Below, one piece after another: positions 1 through 8,511 of a stretch of 64,000 bases of DNA (position 1 is the first letter of the stretch; the number at the start of each line of letters is the position of its first letter). Where the stretch lies: contig JAJECI010000010.1 in assembly GCA_022822065.1 (NCBI GenBank), positions 62,001-126,000 of the forward strand. Direction: 5' to 3'. The notes beneath the pieces are model-generated. The model searched no databases. It worked only from the letters and a program-made list of their open reading frames with translations, and had not been told where the DNA came from. The position numbers and the translations under genes are program-made. This stretch comes from Candidatus Dadabacteria bacterium. GTDB lineage: Bacteria; Desulfobacterota_D; UBA1144; Nemesobacterales; Nemesobacteraceae.

Positions 1-965
1 TTTCGGGCGCCGCCACCGCTCAGCACGACTTCCCCCACGTCCGCGGCCGGGAAAACGAACCTTTCGTAAGCAGAAACTATTGAGCAGACGGTAAACTCCA
101 CGAGCGTGCGGAGAAGGTCCGGCGTGGATATCCCCTTTTTTTCCGCAAGAGAAAAAAGCGTTCCGGCCATTTCCTCTCCAAAAAGTTCCCTGCCGGTCGA
201 TTTCGGAGGTTCGATATCCAGATAGGGATTTTCCATAAGGCTTTGGAGAAGATCCTTCCTGACCGAGCCTTTTTTTGCCATAGCGCCGTCCTCATCGAAA
301 CTTCTCTCGCCTCCGGAGGCAATACGCGCCACAGAATCGATCAGGGAATTTCCGGGCCCCGTATCGAACGCCAGAAGCTCCTCGAACTTCCCCGTAACCA
401 GCGTGCAGTTGGAAATACCCCCTATGTTCTGGGCTATGATGTCTTTTGTGGCCCCGGAGAACAGCAGGTAATCCAGATAGGGAACAAGTGGGGCCCCTTC
501 TCCCCCGGCCGCGACGTCCCTCGTTCTGAAATCCCCCACCGTGGTAATTCCCGTGGCCTCGCAGACAACGTCCGCTTCGCCGAGCTGAAGCGTGGAGGAA
601 ACCCCTTCTCCGAGAGAGGGGGGATTGTGAAAAACCGTCTGGCCGTGAGTGCCCACCAGATCCACGTCGGTCGTTTTCAGGGCGGCTTTCCGAAGAAGAT
701 CAAAAACCGCGGCGGCAAACTCCTGGCCGAGCAGAAAATTGAGATCAGACACCGAACCCGCACTCAGGGAACCGGGCGAGAGAAGAATCTCCTTCGCGGC
801 ATCGGAGTACTCCCTGCAGATGAAATCCTCAACCCGAACTTCGGCATCTTCCCCCGAACCGCGAATTCTTACCAGGGCAGCGTCTATACCATCCATTGAA
901 GTCCCGGAAATAAGACCGATTACCAGTCTCTCCTCTTTTGAAATTATCTGATGAAGCCAATGCAT
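1..965 (-). CDS. anmK: Anhydro-N-acetylmuramic acid kinase (3' end cut by window edge)
   Basis: Reverse-strand reading gives a continuous frame of about 321 residues that runs off the window. It is read directly from the sequence: it opens MHWLHQIISKEERLVIGLIS, continues with SGTSMDGIDAALV, then a THGQTVFHNP block, DTGPGNSLID, and near the edge VVLSGGGAR. These are the ATP- and sugar-binding blocks of AnmK, which hydrolyses and phosphorylates 1,6-anhydro-MurNAc to MurNAc-6-phosphate in the cytoplasm. The usual length is about 370 residues, so roughly 50 C-terminal residues lie outside. The ATG at 965 is the first in frame with no strong ribosome site; a later in-frame start near VIGLISGT cannot be excluded. 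The downstream pathway enzyme MurQ lies at 6278-7210 on the same strand. Confidence 0.9.
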   Translation of the reverse strand, partial: MHWLHQIISKEERLVIGLISGTSMDGIDAALVRIRGSGEDAEVRVEDFICREYSDAAKEILLSPGSLSAGSVSDLNFLLGQEFAAAVFDLLRKAALKTTDVDLVGTHGQTVFHNPPSLGEGVSSTLQLGEADVVCEATGITTVGDFRTRDVAAGGEGAPLVPYLDYLLFSGATKDIIAQNIGGISNCTLVTGKFEELLAFDTGPGNSLIDSVARIASGGERSFDEDGAMAKKGSVRKDLLQSLMENPYLDIEPPKSTGRELFGEEMAGTLFSLAEKKGISTPDLLRTLVEFTVCSIVSAYERFVFPAADVGEVVLSGGGAR

Positions 966-1038
966 TCGGAAAAAGCTACCTGATGAAAAAGAAGTTTAGC
1001 AGAAAGCCGCTTCCGGGGAGTGCCTGGGGGGCCGAATT

Positions 1039-2124
1039 CTACCGCGCCTGATACAAAAGCTCCGTTCCGGTCTGCTCCAGGACATCCGGTTCGTTTTGAT
1101 CGTAGTAATCCCGCAGCAACTGCCTCATCGAAATGATCCGCTCCATAAACGGCCAGTCAATCTCAATCGGCGACTCGGCATGCTTGTAGAGATGTCTCAG
1201 GGTCGATTGCAGAAATCTCGGCATGCTGGGGTCATGGATGGACGATTCACGCAGCACAGAATCACCTTCCTCGATCCGGAGAAGGTTTTCAAAAAGTCCT
1301 CCGGTGGTCTGCGTTTTAAATCGAGGTTCCATCTGCATCATGAACCGAAGCGACCCGGATTTCACTTCCACATAGCGATGCTGCACCAGCTGGTCAACGG
1401 GAAGAAAGGATTCATATCCGTAGTTCCCAATCATTGAGGACCTCAGTTCGACTTTAGTCCCGGAAGGCATAACTGTGTGTTCTTCGATCTCAGACACGAA
1501 CTGAACCGCGTCAAACGTCGGCCAAACACGTGACGACGCATAGGCGTACTCGGGCCACCTTTCCCCCAGGATATTTCTAAGGATCGCCAGCATGTGCACC
1601 CATTCGTACCCCAGCAGCCCGTAGTGCAAGTCGACGAATCTGCCCGCGGCGATATCGGGGCGGCGGTCCTTGCTGAATTCGATCCTGATCAGTTCCGGCC
1701 GTCTAATACCGGTTTTGGTAAGAAAATCCTTAAGTTCGTTGATCGCGAGAGAGTCATTATACTGCTCATTTCCCACGATGTGGGCGTCAGGATACCTGAT
1801 CAGAAGAGCCCGGAAAGAATCGATTTCAAAACTAAGGCAGATCGGCTTCTCAATAATGACCCAGGCACGCGGATTCCTCGACAGAACCTCTGAAAGGACC
1901 TTGAGATGACTCTCCGTGGGCACGCATATATTCCAGGCCTGAACGTGTCTGAAGACTTCTTCCGGCACGTCCTCAAGAGCGGAGTAAACATAGTTTTCCC
2001 CGTCTTCATCCATTTTGGGCTCAACTATCAGGAAGTGCGCGGTTAACTCATCGAATATCTTGCGGTATATCTGGCCTATCTTGCCGTAGCCTATAATTCC
2101 GATGATGTTGAATTCCTTGCTCAA
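1039..2124 (-). CDS. Gfo/Idh/MocA family NAD(P)-dependent oxidoreductase
   Basis: 361 residues. The N-terminal Rossmann fold shows IIGIIGYGKIGQ with a glycine-rich loop at residues 12-17, and the family EKP motif at about 92-94, whose lysine is normally catalytic. The rest fits the alpha/beta C-terminal domain. Members oxidise or reduce sugars, inositols or their derivatives; the substrate cannot be read from sequence. It ends 74 bases before the anmK start and begins 40 bases downstream of the enolase-superfamily gene stop, so the three may be co-transcribed. Context suggests sugar or sugar-acid metabolism near murein recycling, which is an inference. Confidence 0.8.
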   Translation of the reverse strand: MSKEFNIIGIIGYGKIGQIYRKIFDELTAHFLIVEPKMDEDGENYVYSALEDVPEEVFRHVQAWNICVPTESHLKVLSEVLSRNPRAWVIIEKPICLSFEIDSFRALLIRYPDAHIVGNEQYNDSLAINELKDFLTKTGIRRPELIRIEFSKDRRPDIAAGRFVDLHYGLLGYEWVHMLAILRNILGERWPEYAYASSRVWPTFDAVQFVSEIEEHTVMPSGTKVELRSSMIGNYGYESFLPVDQLVQHRYVEVKSGSLRFMMQMEPRFKTQTTGGLFENLLRIEEGDSVLRESSIHDPSMPRFLQSTLRHLYKHAESPIEIDWPFMERIISMRQLLRDYYDQNEPDVLEQTGTELLYQAR

Positions 2125-2164
2125 GTCAAACCACCATACCTATGCAATCTCCGCCTTTAGCCTC

Positions 2165-3538
2165 TCAGGATGTCCTCGCGGGTTCAGGAAGCCTGCGGTC
2201 AATCTCCTCAATCCTGTACCCGAACCCCGGACCGCTTATAGTACTCAGGTCAACCGCCCCGTCCACCCGACTGTACAGACCCGGATGAATCCTGGCCTCT
2301 TCAGCGGAAGCCCGAGGATAAAACTGCATCGAGTTTGTCTCTATTCCAATCTCGGGAGAAGCGTGGGCGCCCAGCTGGACATGCGATATCTGAGCAAGCA
2401 TGGGGTTAGTCAGGTCCTGTGTAAGAATATCCATCCCGTAACGCCTGGCCCAGCTGGTTGTCAGCACAGCTTCCGTCTGGGTCTTGCAGGTTTTCACCGC
2501 AATACCAGAATAACCGGTCCTTTCTACCTTTGGAAGAACGCGCCAGTCATGGGCGCTCTCGTCAAGAAACAAGGGACCCCGTTTCGCCACGGATGATATG
2601 TCCTCTCCGCTCTCAAGCAGCTGCGGGGCAAACGGCTCTTCAATAAAGCGCAGGGAATCAAGCAGGCCGGGGCGGTCCCTGTCGATCCGCTCAAAAAGCT
2701 GCTCCAGGTACTTGGGATCCGTCACCATCCCGTTAAAATCAACCCCGAGCATTTCAACTCCGAGGGGTATCGAAATATCGGCAACCTCGATGAACCTCTC
2801 AAAGTCCCGCTCGAAATCGGTTCCGCCAAGCTTGATCTTGAGCCTTCTCAGTCCGTCTTTCAGTATCCACTGCTCCAAAGTGGCGGGAATCCCGGGTTGA
2901 AGCTCCGAAGGCCCGCGCTCGCCTCCGCAGAGTTCGTCAAGTCCGCCGACTGCGTGCCATGCGGGAATCCTGACCGCGCCGCGGGACAGGAAGTCAGCCG
3001 GGTAAAGTCCCTTGAAGTTCGGGTCGCCGAAGTGGTACTCAAGATCCCGCGACATGTCGGCCGAGGAGTAGCAGTCGTAAATGGGTCTGCCGGCGGCGTG
3101 TCCGTAAGCGTCGTGGAGCGCCATATCAAAAGGCGCGCAGCATATAAGCGCCGCGAGGTACGGCATCTCGCTCTCTGCGTTTCGCCGCGAATTAAAGGAA
3201 TCAAGCAGCCCAGGCAGCGTCTCCCGGAGAAACGAATGACCGAGTTCAAGAGGGTGCCCGGAATCACCCCATCCGGACCAGGCGTCCAGAATTTCGCAGC
3301 AGAATTCCCGCAAAGCCACCTCCCTCTGCGACAAAGGCACATTCCCCGGCCAGGCCCACTGCGCTGAAAGCGGCGACTCCCCCCAACCCCGAAAAGCGCC
3401 GCCTGAGGAACTCTGCACCTCAAACATGACGCGCGCGCACGTAACCCTCTCAAGAGTCTCTCCGCCGAATCGAAAAGGCGCTTCCGCCTGAACGTCGATG
3501 AAATAAAGAGCAAGGGCCTCCGGACAAATCCTGAGCAT
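2165..3538 (-). CDS. Enolase-superfamily (mandelate racemase/muconate lactonizing-like) enzyme
   Basis: 457 residues from the ATG at 3538; the open frame continues to 3610, but the extra 24 residues are arginine/proline-rich and do not resemble the family, and GGCGGG precedes 3538. Counting from 3610, visible superfamily residues are KIK at 258-260, DFNG at 291-294, IEEP at 323-326 and LDES at 349-352, matching the second Lys-x-Lys acid/base and the three carboxylate metal ligands. A lysine at about 373 could be the opposite-face base. Such enzymes abstract a proton alpha to a carboxylate (dehydratases, racemases, epimerases). The specific reaction is unknown; it is long for a dipeptide epimerase. 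Confidence 0.75.
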   Translation of the reverse strand: MLRICPEALALYFIDVQAEAPFRFGGETLERVTCARVMFEVQSSSGGAFRGWGESPLSAQWAWPGNVPLSQREVALREFCCEILDAWSGWGDSGHPLELGHSFLRETLPGLLDSFNSRRNAESEMPYLAALICCAPFDMALHDAYGHAAGRPIYDCYSSADMSRDLEYHFGDPNFKGLYPADFLSRGAVRIPAWHAVGGLDELCGGERGPSELQPGIPATLEQWILKDGLRRLKIKLGGTDFERDFERFIEVADISIPLGVEMLGVDFNGMVTDPKYLEQLFERIDRDRPGLLDSLRFIEEPFAPQLLESGEDISSVAKRGPLFLDESAHDWRVLPKVERTGYSGIAVKTCKTQTEAVLTTSWARRYGMDILTQDLTNPMLAQISHVQLGAHASPEIGIETNSMQFYPRASAEEARIHPGLYSRVDGAVDLSTISGPGFGYRIEEIDRRLPEPARTS

Positions 3539-3773
3539 TAGTTTTTCCCGCCTGACACCCCGGCCGCAACCAGCCGGAGGAGTCTGATTATTTCCTGTGT
3601 ATATACGCAAGGAGGACGTTTAAGTCAATCCGCGCGGACCCGGACGAAGCGACGGCGGATGAAGCTTGATAAACACCCGGCGCATCAGGTTAACTATAGC
3701 TGATCCCGCATCACGGGGAGCGGAAAAACCTCCCGGGCCGTGCGGGGAACCTGCTTTATTGACGGTGAGCGAA

Positions 3774-4385
3774 ATGAAAAAGAGTCCTGACTGGAACACG
3801 CTTTACGGAGCTGTGGGAGAGGAGCTTCCCTGGTGCGTTGATGAAATGCCCTCGTGGTTTGCCGAACTGGTTGATTCAGACTGGATGGAGCCGTGCAGCG
3901 CCCTTGCCGTGGGGTGTGGTCTCGGCAACTACGCCTTTTACCTTGCGGAAAGAGGATACACCGTTCTGTGTCTTGACCGCTCAGAGGAGGCCATATCCCT
4001 GGCGAAGCAGAAAAACAGCCATCCGTCCCTGCGGTTCATCGTCGAGAGCGTTGAGAATCTAACTTCTCTTGATGAGCAGTTTGATCTCGTATATGACATC
4101 TCGCTGCTCCACCATCTAAAACCGTCAGCCAGGGATGATTACGCTTTTCAGCTGTCGTCCCTTCTTCCCTCCGGCGGAAAGCTCATGGTCTGCATGTTCA
4201 GCGAAGACGAGCCGCGCTTCGGAAAGAACTACGAGTTCATGAATCCGGTGACCGACACCATAACTTACCTTCTGGAAAAAGAGGAGCTCCTTAGGATATT
4301 CGAGCCCTATTTCGTCTTTGACAAGCTTGAGAAAATCCCCTTTGACAACTACCTTCGCTATCTTTGCCTGATGAGAAAGAAATAA
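3774..4385 (+). CDS. Class I SAM-dependent methyltransferase
   Basis: 203 residues from the ATG at 3774; the frame is open from 3666, but the extra N-terminus is low-complexity and unlike the family. Motif I reads ALAVGCGLGNYAFYLAERGY, followed by an acidic residue (LDRSEEAI) that should bind the SAM ribose, and a motif-IV-like DLVYDISLLHHL. The overall shape resembles small-molecule methyltransferases of the TPMT/UbiE-like group. The acceptor is unknown. It is divergent from the enolase-like gene and separated from the following pseudogene by about 60 bases. Confidence 0.75.
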   Translation: MKKSPDWNTLYGAVGEELPWCVDEMPSWFAELVDSDWMEPCSALAVGCGLGNYAFYLAERGYTVLCLDRSEEAISLAKQKNSHPSLRFIVESVENLTSLDEQFDLVYDISLLHHLKPSARDDYAFQLSSLLPSGGKLMVCMFSEDEPRFGKNYEFMNPVTDTITYLLEKEELLRIFEPYFVFDKLEKIPFDNYLRYLCLMRKK

Positions 4386-4448
4386 CCGGCTAAAACCGTA
4401 ATGCCGATATCGCGGTTAAGGATTACGTTTCCTCTGGAACTTGCTTCC

Positions 4449-4590
4449 AAGAGCCTTTTTGAGGGATCCGCCGCTTTTCCCAAGCAGTTCCGCCGACTCA
4501 TCAACGGAGAGACCCCGGAGCTTCATGACCGCCGCGATTCCAACGACTATGTCGTCTTCTGAGAGCTCTTTGCCGCGAAGGGCCTCCACT
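4449..4590 (-). pseudogene. Ghost of a second murQ copy with an internal deletion
   Basis: Read on the reverse strand, this segment gives a MurQ internal piece (VEALRGKELSEDDIVVGIA) joined in frame to a MurQ C-terminal piece (AVMKLRGLSVDESAELLG). In the intact murQ at 6278-7210 these two pieces are about 130 residues apart. The internal piece differs from the intact gene at only about 3 of 54 bases, while the C-terminal piece is clearly more diverged. The N-terminal part is missing and replaced by transposase-like sequence at 4591. It is a deletion remnant, not a functional gene. Confidence 0.75.
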
Positions 4591-4803
4591 CCCCCGGTTG
4601 GGGATCGTTATCATTTTGTGAGGGCAAAGGTGATGGTGCACGAGTATTCAGACGGGAGCATATCCATATACCATGGGAAGCGCAGAGTGGGAAGTTATGA
4701 CAGCAAGGGTCGATTGAAGAATGAAGGAGGGATAAGCAGGCCAAGGGTCCGGATAGAAGGACATCGCAGCTTCACATCACCCTCTTCGGGCTACGCCCTT
4801 TGA
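4591..4803 (+). pseudogene. Transposase C-terminal fragment (ISNCY-like)
   Basis: The forward frame reads GDRYHFVRAKVMVHEY followed by DGSISIYHGKRRVGSYD. This resembles the C-terminal end of ISNCY-type DDE transposases, which have a short H-x-Y-x-DG-x-I-x-h-HG-x-R-x-h tail. No catalytic region precedes it: upstream is the murQ ghost. It is a leftover of an insertion that replaced the 5' part of the second murQ copy. Family assignment is from memory of the tail motif. Confidence 0.5.
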
Positions 4804-4966
4804 GGCTGATGTGAACAAAGCAAAAGCGGATACATCGTCTGCTATTAACATGTAGATATCTTAATCGTTCAGCTTAGAAGACTTGTGAGAAAAGTTGTCA
4901 GACGTATTAACCGAATGAAACGCTTTATAGTCGTTCCTAATGGCGCGTTTTTCCGCCATATATTAT

Positions 4967-5016
4967 GTATATTTATATCTTGACATTCTAAATAATTTGT
5001 ATATATATAAATATAC
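4967..5016 (+). promoter_or_regulatory. Promoter with flanking 12 bp inverted repeat upstream of mobile mystery protein A
   Basis: TTGACA at 4980-4985 is followed 16-18 bases later by TATATA (about 5002-5009), a good sigma-70-type promoter 45 bases upstream of the 5054 start. It is bracketed by a perfect inverted repeat, GTATATTTATAT at 4967-4978 and ATATAAATATAC at 5005-5016. Since the first gene encodes an HTH protein, an autoregulatory operator is the natural inference. Confidence 0.55.
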
Positions 5017-5053
5017 GAGAAAATTATTCTGTATATAACGTTGAGAGTACACA

Positions 5054-5524
5054 ATGAGTGTTAAGCCGGTTATTACAAGACAGTACCGCGGGAAGCTTAA
5101 TCAGGCCGCGTCAAAATTTCAGGGTTTCGCCCTACCCCCCGAAGGTTGGATCCGCACAGCCAGAAAAGCCCTCGGCATGTCCGCAGCGCAGCTGGCGCGG
5201 CGTCTCGGAAAAACCCGAGCGCTTGTCTCCAACACGGAAAAGGCCGAGCTTGATGGCGCAGTGACCCTCAGAACCATGCGCTCCATGGCAGAGGCGGCAA
5301 ACTGCAGTTTCATCTATGCCTTTGTGCCGAAAGAAAGTACAGAAGTTCTTATCAGGCGGCGCGCCAAGGAAAAAGCCGAGCAGCGCGTGATAGAAGCCGG
5401 CGTACACATGGCGCTTGAGCAACAGACTCTTTCCCAAACCCAGATCGAATCTGAAATAGAACGCCTCACAGAGGAGATTCTCAGAGAACAACCGGGCGCC
5501 TTGTGGAACGACGAGGGCCGATAA
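5054..5524 (+). CDS. Mobile mystery protein A (HTH regulator-like)
   Basis: 156 residues. An N-terminal segment (ITRQYRGKLNQAASKF) is followed by a Cro/C1-type helix-turn-helix, RKALGMSAAQLARRLGKTRA, at about 36-55, then AVTLRTMRSMAEAANCSFIYAFVP, matching the family tail that names mobile mystery protein A. It always travels with mobile mystery protein B and the pair behaves like a mobile toxin-antitoxin-like cassette. The start is supported by an AT-rich promoter just upstream. It overlaps the region of the next gene's start. Likely role, by inference: DNA-binding antitoxin/repressor. Confidence 0.85.
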   Translation: MSVKPVITRQYRGKLNQAASKFQGFALPPEGWIRTARKALGMSAAQLARRLGKTRALVSNTEKAELDGAVTLRTMRSMAEAANCSFIYAFVPKESTEVLIRRRAKEKAEQRVIEAGVHMALEQQTLSQTQIESEIERLTEEILREQPGALWNDEGR

Positions 5525-5526
5525 AA

Positions 5527-6114
5527 GTGAATCATCCTGTAGAAGATACAACGGCGCTTGATCCCGACGAGGCGCAAGGATTAAAATTCAAACACATAAC
5601 CACACGCGGTGAACTGAATCGTCTGGAACAAGCCAACATTCAAAGCGGTATCGCGTGGATGCGTCGCAACAGGCGCACTGACCTGCTGTCGGAAAGCTAC
5701 GTACGTGAACTGCATAAACGTCTGTTCGGCAAAGTCTGGTTGTGGGCGGGAACATTCCGTCAGACGGGTAAAAATATCGGGGTTGACCCACTCCATATCG
5801 CCGTGGAGTTGCGCAAGCTTCTGGACGATATGCAGTACTGGTTTGATAGTGAAACCTATGTGCCGAGTGAAGCGGTAATTCGCTTTCACCACCGTCTGAC
5901 AGCAATTCATCCCTTTTCCAATGGCAACGGGCGTCACGCCAGAATTATGGCGGACGCATTGCTCATAAAACTGTACAGATTACCTACGGTCGACTGGGCA
6001 GGAGGACAGGACCTCTCTTCCATGGGGAACAGAAGAAAATCCTATATTCAGGCGTTAAAAGCTGCAGATGGAGGCGATTATGAACCTCTGCTTGCCTTTG
6101 CGGGCATTAGGTAA
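5527..6114 (+). CDS. Mobile mystery protein B (Fic-domain protein)
   Basis: 195 residues from a GTG at 5527; an alternative ATG at 5503 overlaps the upstream gene by 22 bases. The Fic motif HPFSNGNGRHAR is at about residues 128-139, with the catalytic His and the phosphate-binding GNGR loop complete. Fic enzymes transfer AMP or other nucleotide parts onto target proteins. No inhibitory (S/T)xxxE(G/N) helix is obvious in this protein, so restraint may come from partner A, which is an inference. It forms a two-gene operon with mobile mystery protein A. Confidence 0.85.
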   Translation: MNHPVEDTTALDPDEAQGLKFKHITTRGELNRLEQANIQSGIAWMRRNRRTDLLSESYVRELHKRLFGKVWLWAGTFRQTGKNIGVDPLHIAVELRKLLDDMQYWFDSETYVPSEAVIRFHHRLTAIHPFSNGNGRHARIMADALLIKLYRLPTVDWAGGQDLSSMGNRRKSYIQALKAADGGDYEPLLAFAGIR

Positions 6115-6277
6115 TCGGATTGCTCGGGGTAGATGAAAGGACCTGCGCAGATCACCCGTTAAAAGTCTTTCCAGTAACGAAACCCACCTTGTCTTTCCAT
6201 GCCGAAGTCAGATTCTTGCCCGCGCAACATCCCCGATTCGCTGCGCCTAGCCGGGATTAGGAAGCAAATCGCGGCAG

Positions 6278-7210
6278 TCATGGATTCTCCATCTCGCAGG
6301 ATGTGGTTGCAAGAGCTTTCTTTAAAGATTCGCCGTTTTCTCTTAGCAGACTGATGGCCTCATCAAACGAGAGACCCCCAAGTTTCATAACCACGGCAAC
6401 TTTCAGGTTTCCGCCGGCTTTGCTGAAAAGGGAGGCCGCCTCTTCCTCCCCTACGCCGCATATGTCCATTATGATTCTCCTTGCCCTGTCAACGAGCTTT
6501 GAGGAAGCGGGCTTAAGATCAACCATAAGGTTTCCGTAAGTTTTCCCGAGAAGCACCATGGCGGTCGTCGTAATCATGTTAAGAACCATCTTGGTCGCGG
6601 TCGCGGCCTTGAGCCTCGTGGAACCCACTATCACTTCAGGCCCCACGGGCAGGGTTATTACCAGGTCGGCCGGGGCGTTCTCCGGCTCGCTGCAGCTTAC
6701 AAGCACGCTTGGGCAGCCGACCGTCCGGGCGTACTCAAGGGCCGATATCACAAAGGGAGTCCCGGAACTCGCGGCGATTCCAACGACTATGTCGTCTTCT
6801 GAGAGCTGTCTGTCGCGAAGGGCCTCCACCGAAGCCGTAACGGAATCCTCCGCGCCCTCGACCGCGTTCCATACCGCGTCCCGTCCTCCCGCCATAACCG
6901 CCTGCACCGCCTCGGGGTCCGTTCCGAAAGTCGGCGGGCATTCGGCAGCTTCCATCACCCCGAGCCGCCCGCTTGTTCCCGCCCCCACGAAAAAAACCCT
7001 GCCTCCGCGCTCAAGCGATCGGAAAACCATGTCCGCCGCCCGGGAAACGGAGTCCTTCTCCCTTGAGACGGCGTTAAAAGCCTCCTGGTCTTCCGCGCTT
7101 ATAAGGTCGATGATTTCCGAACACGAAAGTTCATCAATATTGACCGTTCTCGGGTTTGCTTTTTCCGTGGACAGGTGTCCTGTCCGGCGAGTCTTCTTCA
7201 CGGGGAACAT
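6278..7210 (-). CDS. murQ: N-acetylmuramic acid 6-phosphate etherase
   Basis: 310 residues, close to the usual ~300. A SIS (sugar isomerase) fold is visible: VFFVGAGTSGRLGVMEAAE at about 75-92, then CPPTFGTDPEAV and IVVGIAASSGTPFVISALEY. A C-terminal UBA-like helical piece (GGNLKVAVVMKLGGLSFDEA) is present. MurQ cleaves the D-lactyl ether of MurNAc-6-phosphate to give GlcNAc-6-phosphate, using the product of AnmK (1-965). A partly deleted second copy lies at 4449-4590, with the mobile mystery cassette between them. Confidence 0.92.
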   Translation of the reverse strand: MFPVKKTRRTGHLSTEKANPRTVNIDELSCSEIIDLISAEDQEAFNAVSREKDSVSRAADMVFRSLERGGRVFFVGAGTSGRLGVMEAAECPPTFGTDPEAVQAVMAGGRDAVWNAVEGAEDSVTASVEALRDRQLSEDDIVVGIAASSGTPFVISALEYARTVGCPSVLVSCSEPENAPADLVITLPVGPEVIVGSTRLKAATATKMVLNMITTTAMVLLGKTYGNLMVDLKPASSKLVDRARRIIMDICGVGEEEAASLFSKAGGNLKVAVVMKLGGLSFDEAISLLRENGESLKKALATTSCEMENP

Positions 7211-7302
7211 TATATCTGAAACGCGCGCCGGTTATCCGGAGAACAGTCCGCGGCGCGGGGTTTGATTTGTCGGCGATATCCGTATAAAGTCCTTTGGATA
7301 TT

Positions 7303-7376
7303 GCGGGTGTAGCTCAGCTGGCCAGAGCATTGGCTTCCCAAGCCAAGGGTCGCGGGTTCGAATCCCGTCGCCCGCT
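7303..7376 (+). tRNA. tRNA-Gly, anticodon CCC
   Basis: A full cloverleaf can be drawn. The acceptor stem GCGGGTG pairs with CGCCCGC with one G-T pair; the D arm contains AGCTCAGCTGGCCAGAGC. The anticodon stem TTGGC/GCCAA encloses loop TTCCCAA with anticodon CCC, and the T arm is GCGGGTTCGAATCCCGT. The discriminator base is T at 7376 and CCA is not encoded. No direct repeat of its 3' end was found nearby, so nothing marks it as an integration site here. Confidence 0.93.
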
Positions 7377-7503
7377 CTCACTCTCCGAAAGCCGTATTTC
7401 AATTCCGGTCACCACGTTAATATCGAATCCGCCCGGTTTCTATTGATAATTTCGCCACCCCCGGTCTTGGAAAACGGTGTCGCAGGGGAATATTATAAAA
7501 ATG

Positions 7504-7746
7504 TTAAGGAACCAAGTCGTGCTGACTCGAACCCGATTGCTCCATCCGAAACCTGATTGCTTCGATGGGATCCGGATACCCCATCGGTACATGCTCGCTT
7601 TCATAGAGTTCAACAAGGTCAACCAAAATATCGAGTTCTTTGCCCTCTGGGCTGTCGAATTCGGCTTCAAATATCTCCTCGATACGAGCCAAAGCGGCTT
7701 CATAGTCTTCCTCGGTGTGAATTGGCTTTGCGCCAACCATTTTCAT
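7504..7746 (-). pseudogene. Truncated HigA-like antitoxin
   Basis: 80 residues starting MVGAKPIHTEEDYEAALARI, the typical N-terminus of HigA-type antitoxins, continuing to IEAIRFRMEQSG and ending at HDLVP. In intact relatives the helix-turn-helix follows exactly at this point, so the DNA-binding half is gone. The start overlaps a HigB-like tail by ATGA, as in functional higBA operons. Both partners are damaged, so this is most likely a dead toxin-antitoxin locus. Confidence 0.65.
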
Positions 7747-7811
7747 GCCTCCTCCGTATCTGCAACATCATGTTCCGCATGGGTTCCCACAAAACGTATA
7801 TAAACTGCGCA
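7743..7811 (-). pseudogene. Tail of a HigB-like toxin
   Basis: The reverse frame reads AVYIRFVGTHAEHDVADTEE before a stop that overlaps the higA-like ATG. The IRFVGTHAEHD block is characteristic of the C-terminus of HigB-type mRNA interferases. An in-frame stop lies immediately upstream and no catalytic N-terminal part follows, so only the last ~22 codons survive. Confidence 0.55.
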
Positions 7812-7882
7812 TTACGTATTTTATCATCGTTTCCCTGCAGTACGTAAATCTCGGGACATCTTTATCAAAAACCCTGCCCCAG

Positions 7883-8497
7883 TCAAGACCTTTTCTCAAA
7901 AACCAGGTACTTAAGGCCGAAGAAATTCCAGAAAAGCGTGAACACCAGGGATACCGCGGCTCCTATGTTCGCCCACACCGTGGACGAGATGGAGCCCCCT
8001 GAACCGCCGAATTCGGCAACCACGTACGAAGCGACCGTAACGTTTATCACGAGCCCCACTCCCACGACGGCGAAGAACCTTATGAGCTGGTTCATCCACC
8101 CCTCTACCTCGCTGCTGCCAAAAGTCCAGAACTTGTTCCACGCGTAGCCGTTAACGTTTGCCAGAATAAAGGAAGCTGCCTTGAAAACCGAGTACAAAAT
8201 CCCCTCCGCCACCCCGGAATAATAGATGAGCATGTTGAGTATTCCAAAATCGATCACGAGGTTTGAAAAGCTTATGACGCAGAACTTTGAGAACTGGACA
8301 AGCGATGACCACCGGGAGAAAAACCCGAGAAAAAGGAAGTGGATCACGGGACTCAGTATGAAAATCCCCCACTGCACCCCCACAAGCGTGGAGTACACTC
8401 CGGGCATCTCGCCGCGAAGCGTGAAGAAGAGAAGCAGTACGAAAAACGCGTTTATCTCGCTTATTACGAATACAACTGGGTAATCCGATCTGGTCAT
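7883..8497 (-). CDS. GtrA-like polytopic membrane protein
   Basis: 204 residues from the ATG at 8497. At least five hydrophobic stretches are visible (for example YPVVFVISEINAFFVLLLFF and LIRFFAVVGVGLVINVTVAS). The C-terminal two thirds match the GtrA family pattern: FSNLVIDFGILNMLI, then NVNGYAWNKFWTF and a final NFFGLKYLVF. GtrA proteins are thought to move polyprenyl-linked sugars across the inner membrane. The N-terminal extra helices exceed the usual 120-150 residue family size. A start at 8554 would place the 5' end inside a transcription terminator, so 8497 is preferred. Confidence 0.7.
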   Translation of the reverse strand: MTRSDYPVVFVISEINAFFVLLLFFTLRGEMPGVYSTLVGVQWGIFILSPVIHFLFLGFFSRWSSLVQFSKFCVISFSNLVIDFGILNMLIYYSGVAEGILYSVFKAASFILANVNGYAWNKFWTFGSSEVEGWMNQLIRFFAVVGVGLVINVTVASYVVAEFGGSGGSISSTVWANIGAAVSLVFTLFWNFFGLKYLVFEKRS

Positions 8498-8511
8498 AGC
8501 CGGTTTCGGGG

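Noticed and set aside
243-899. Forward frame of 218 codons over anmK
   Set aside because: The reverse strand encodes AnmK with clear motifs across the whole stretch.
4441-4803. A 120-codon forward frame spanning the murQ ghost and transposase tail
   Set aside because: Its first half is the antisense of murQ pieces, so it is a chance frame over two remnants, not a gene.
7303-7376. tRNA-Gly as an integration site for the following region
   Set aside because: No direct repeat of the tRNA 3' end and no integrase gene were found in the window.
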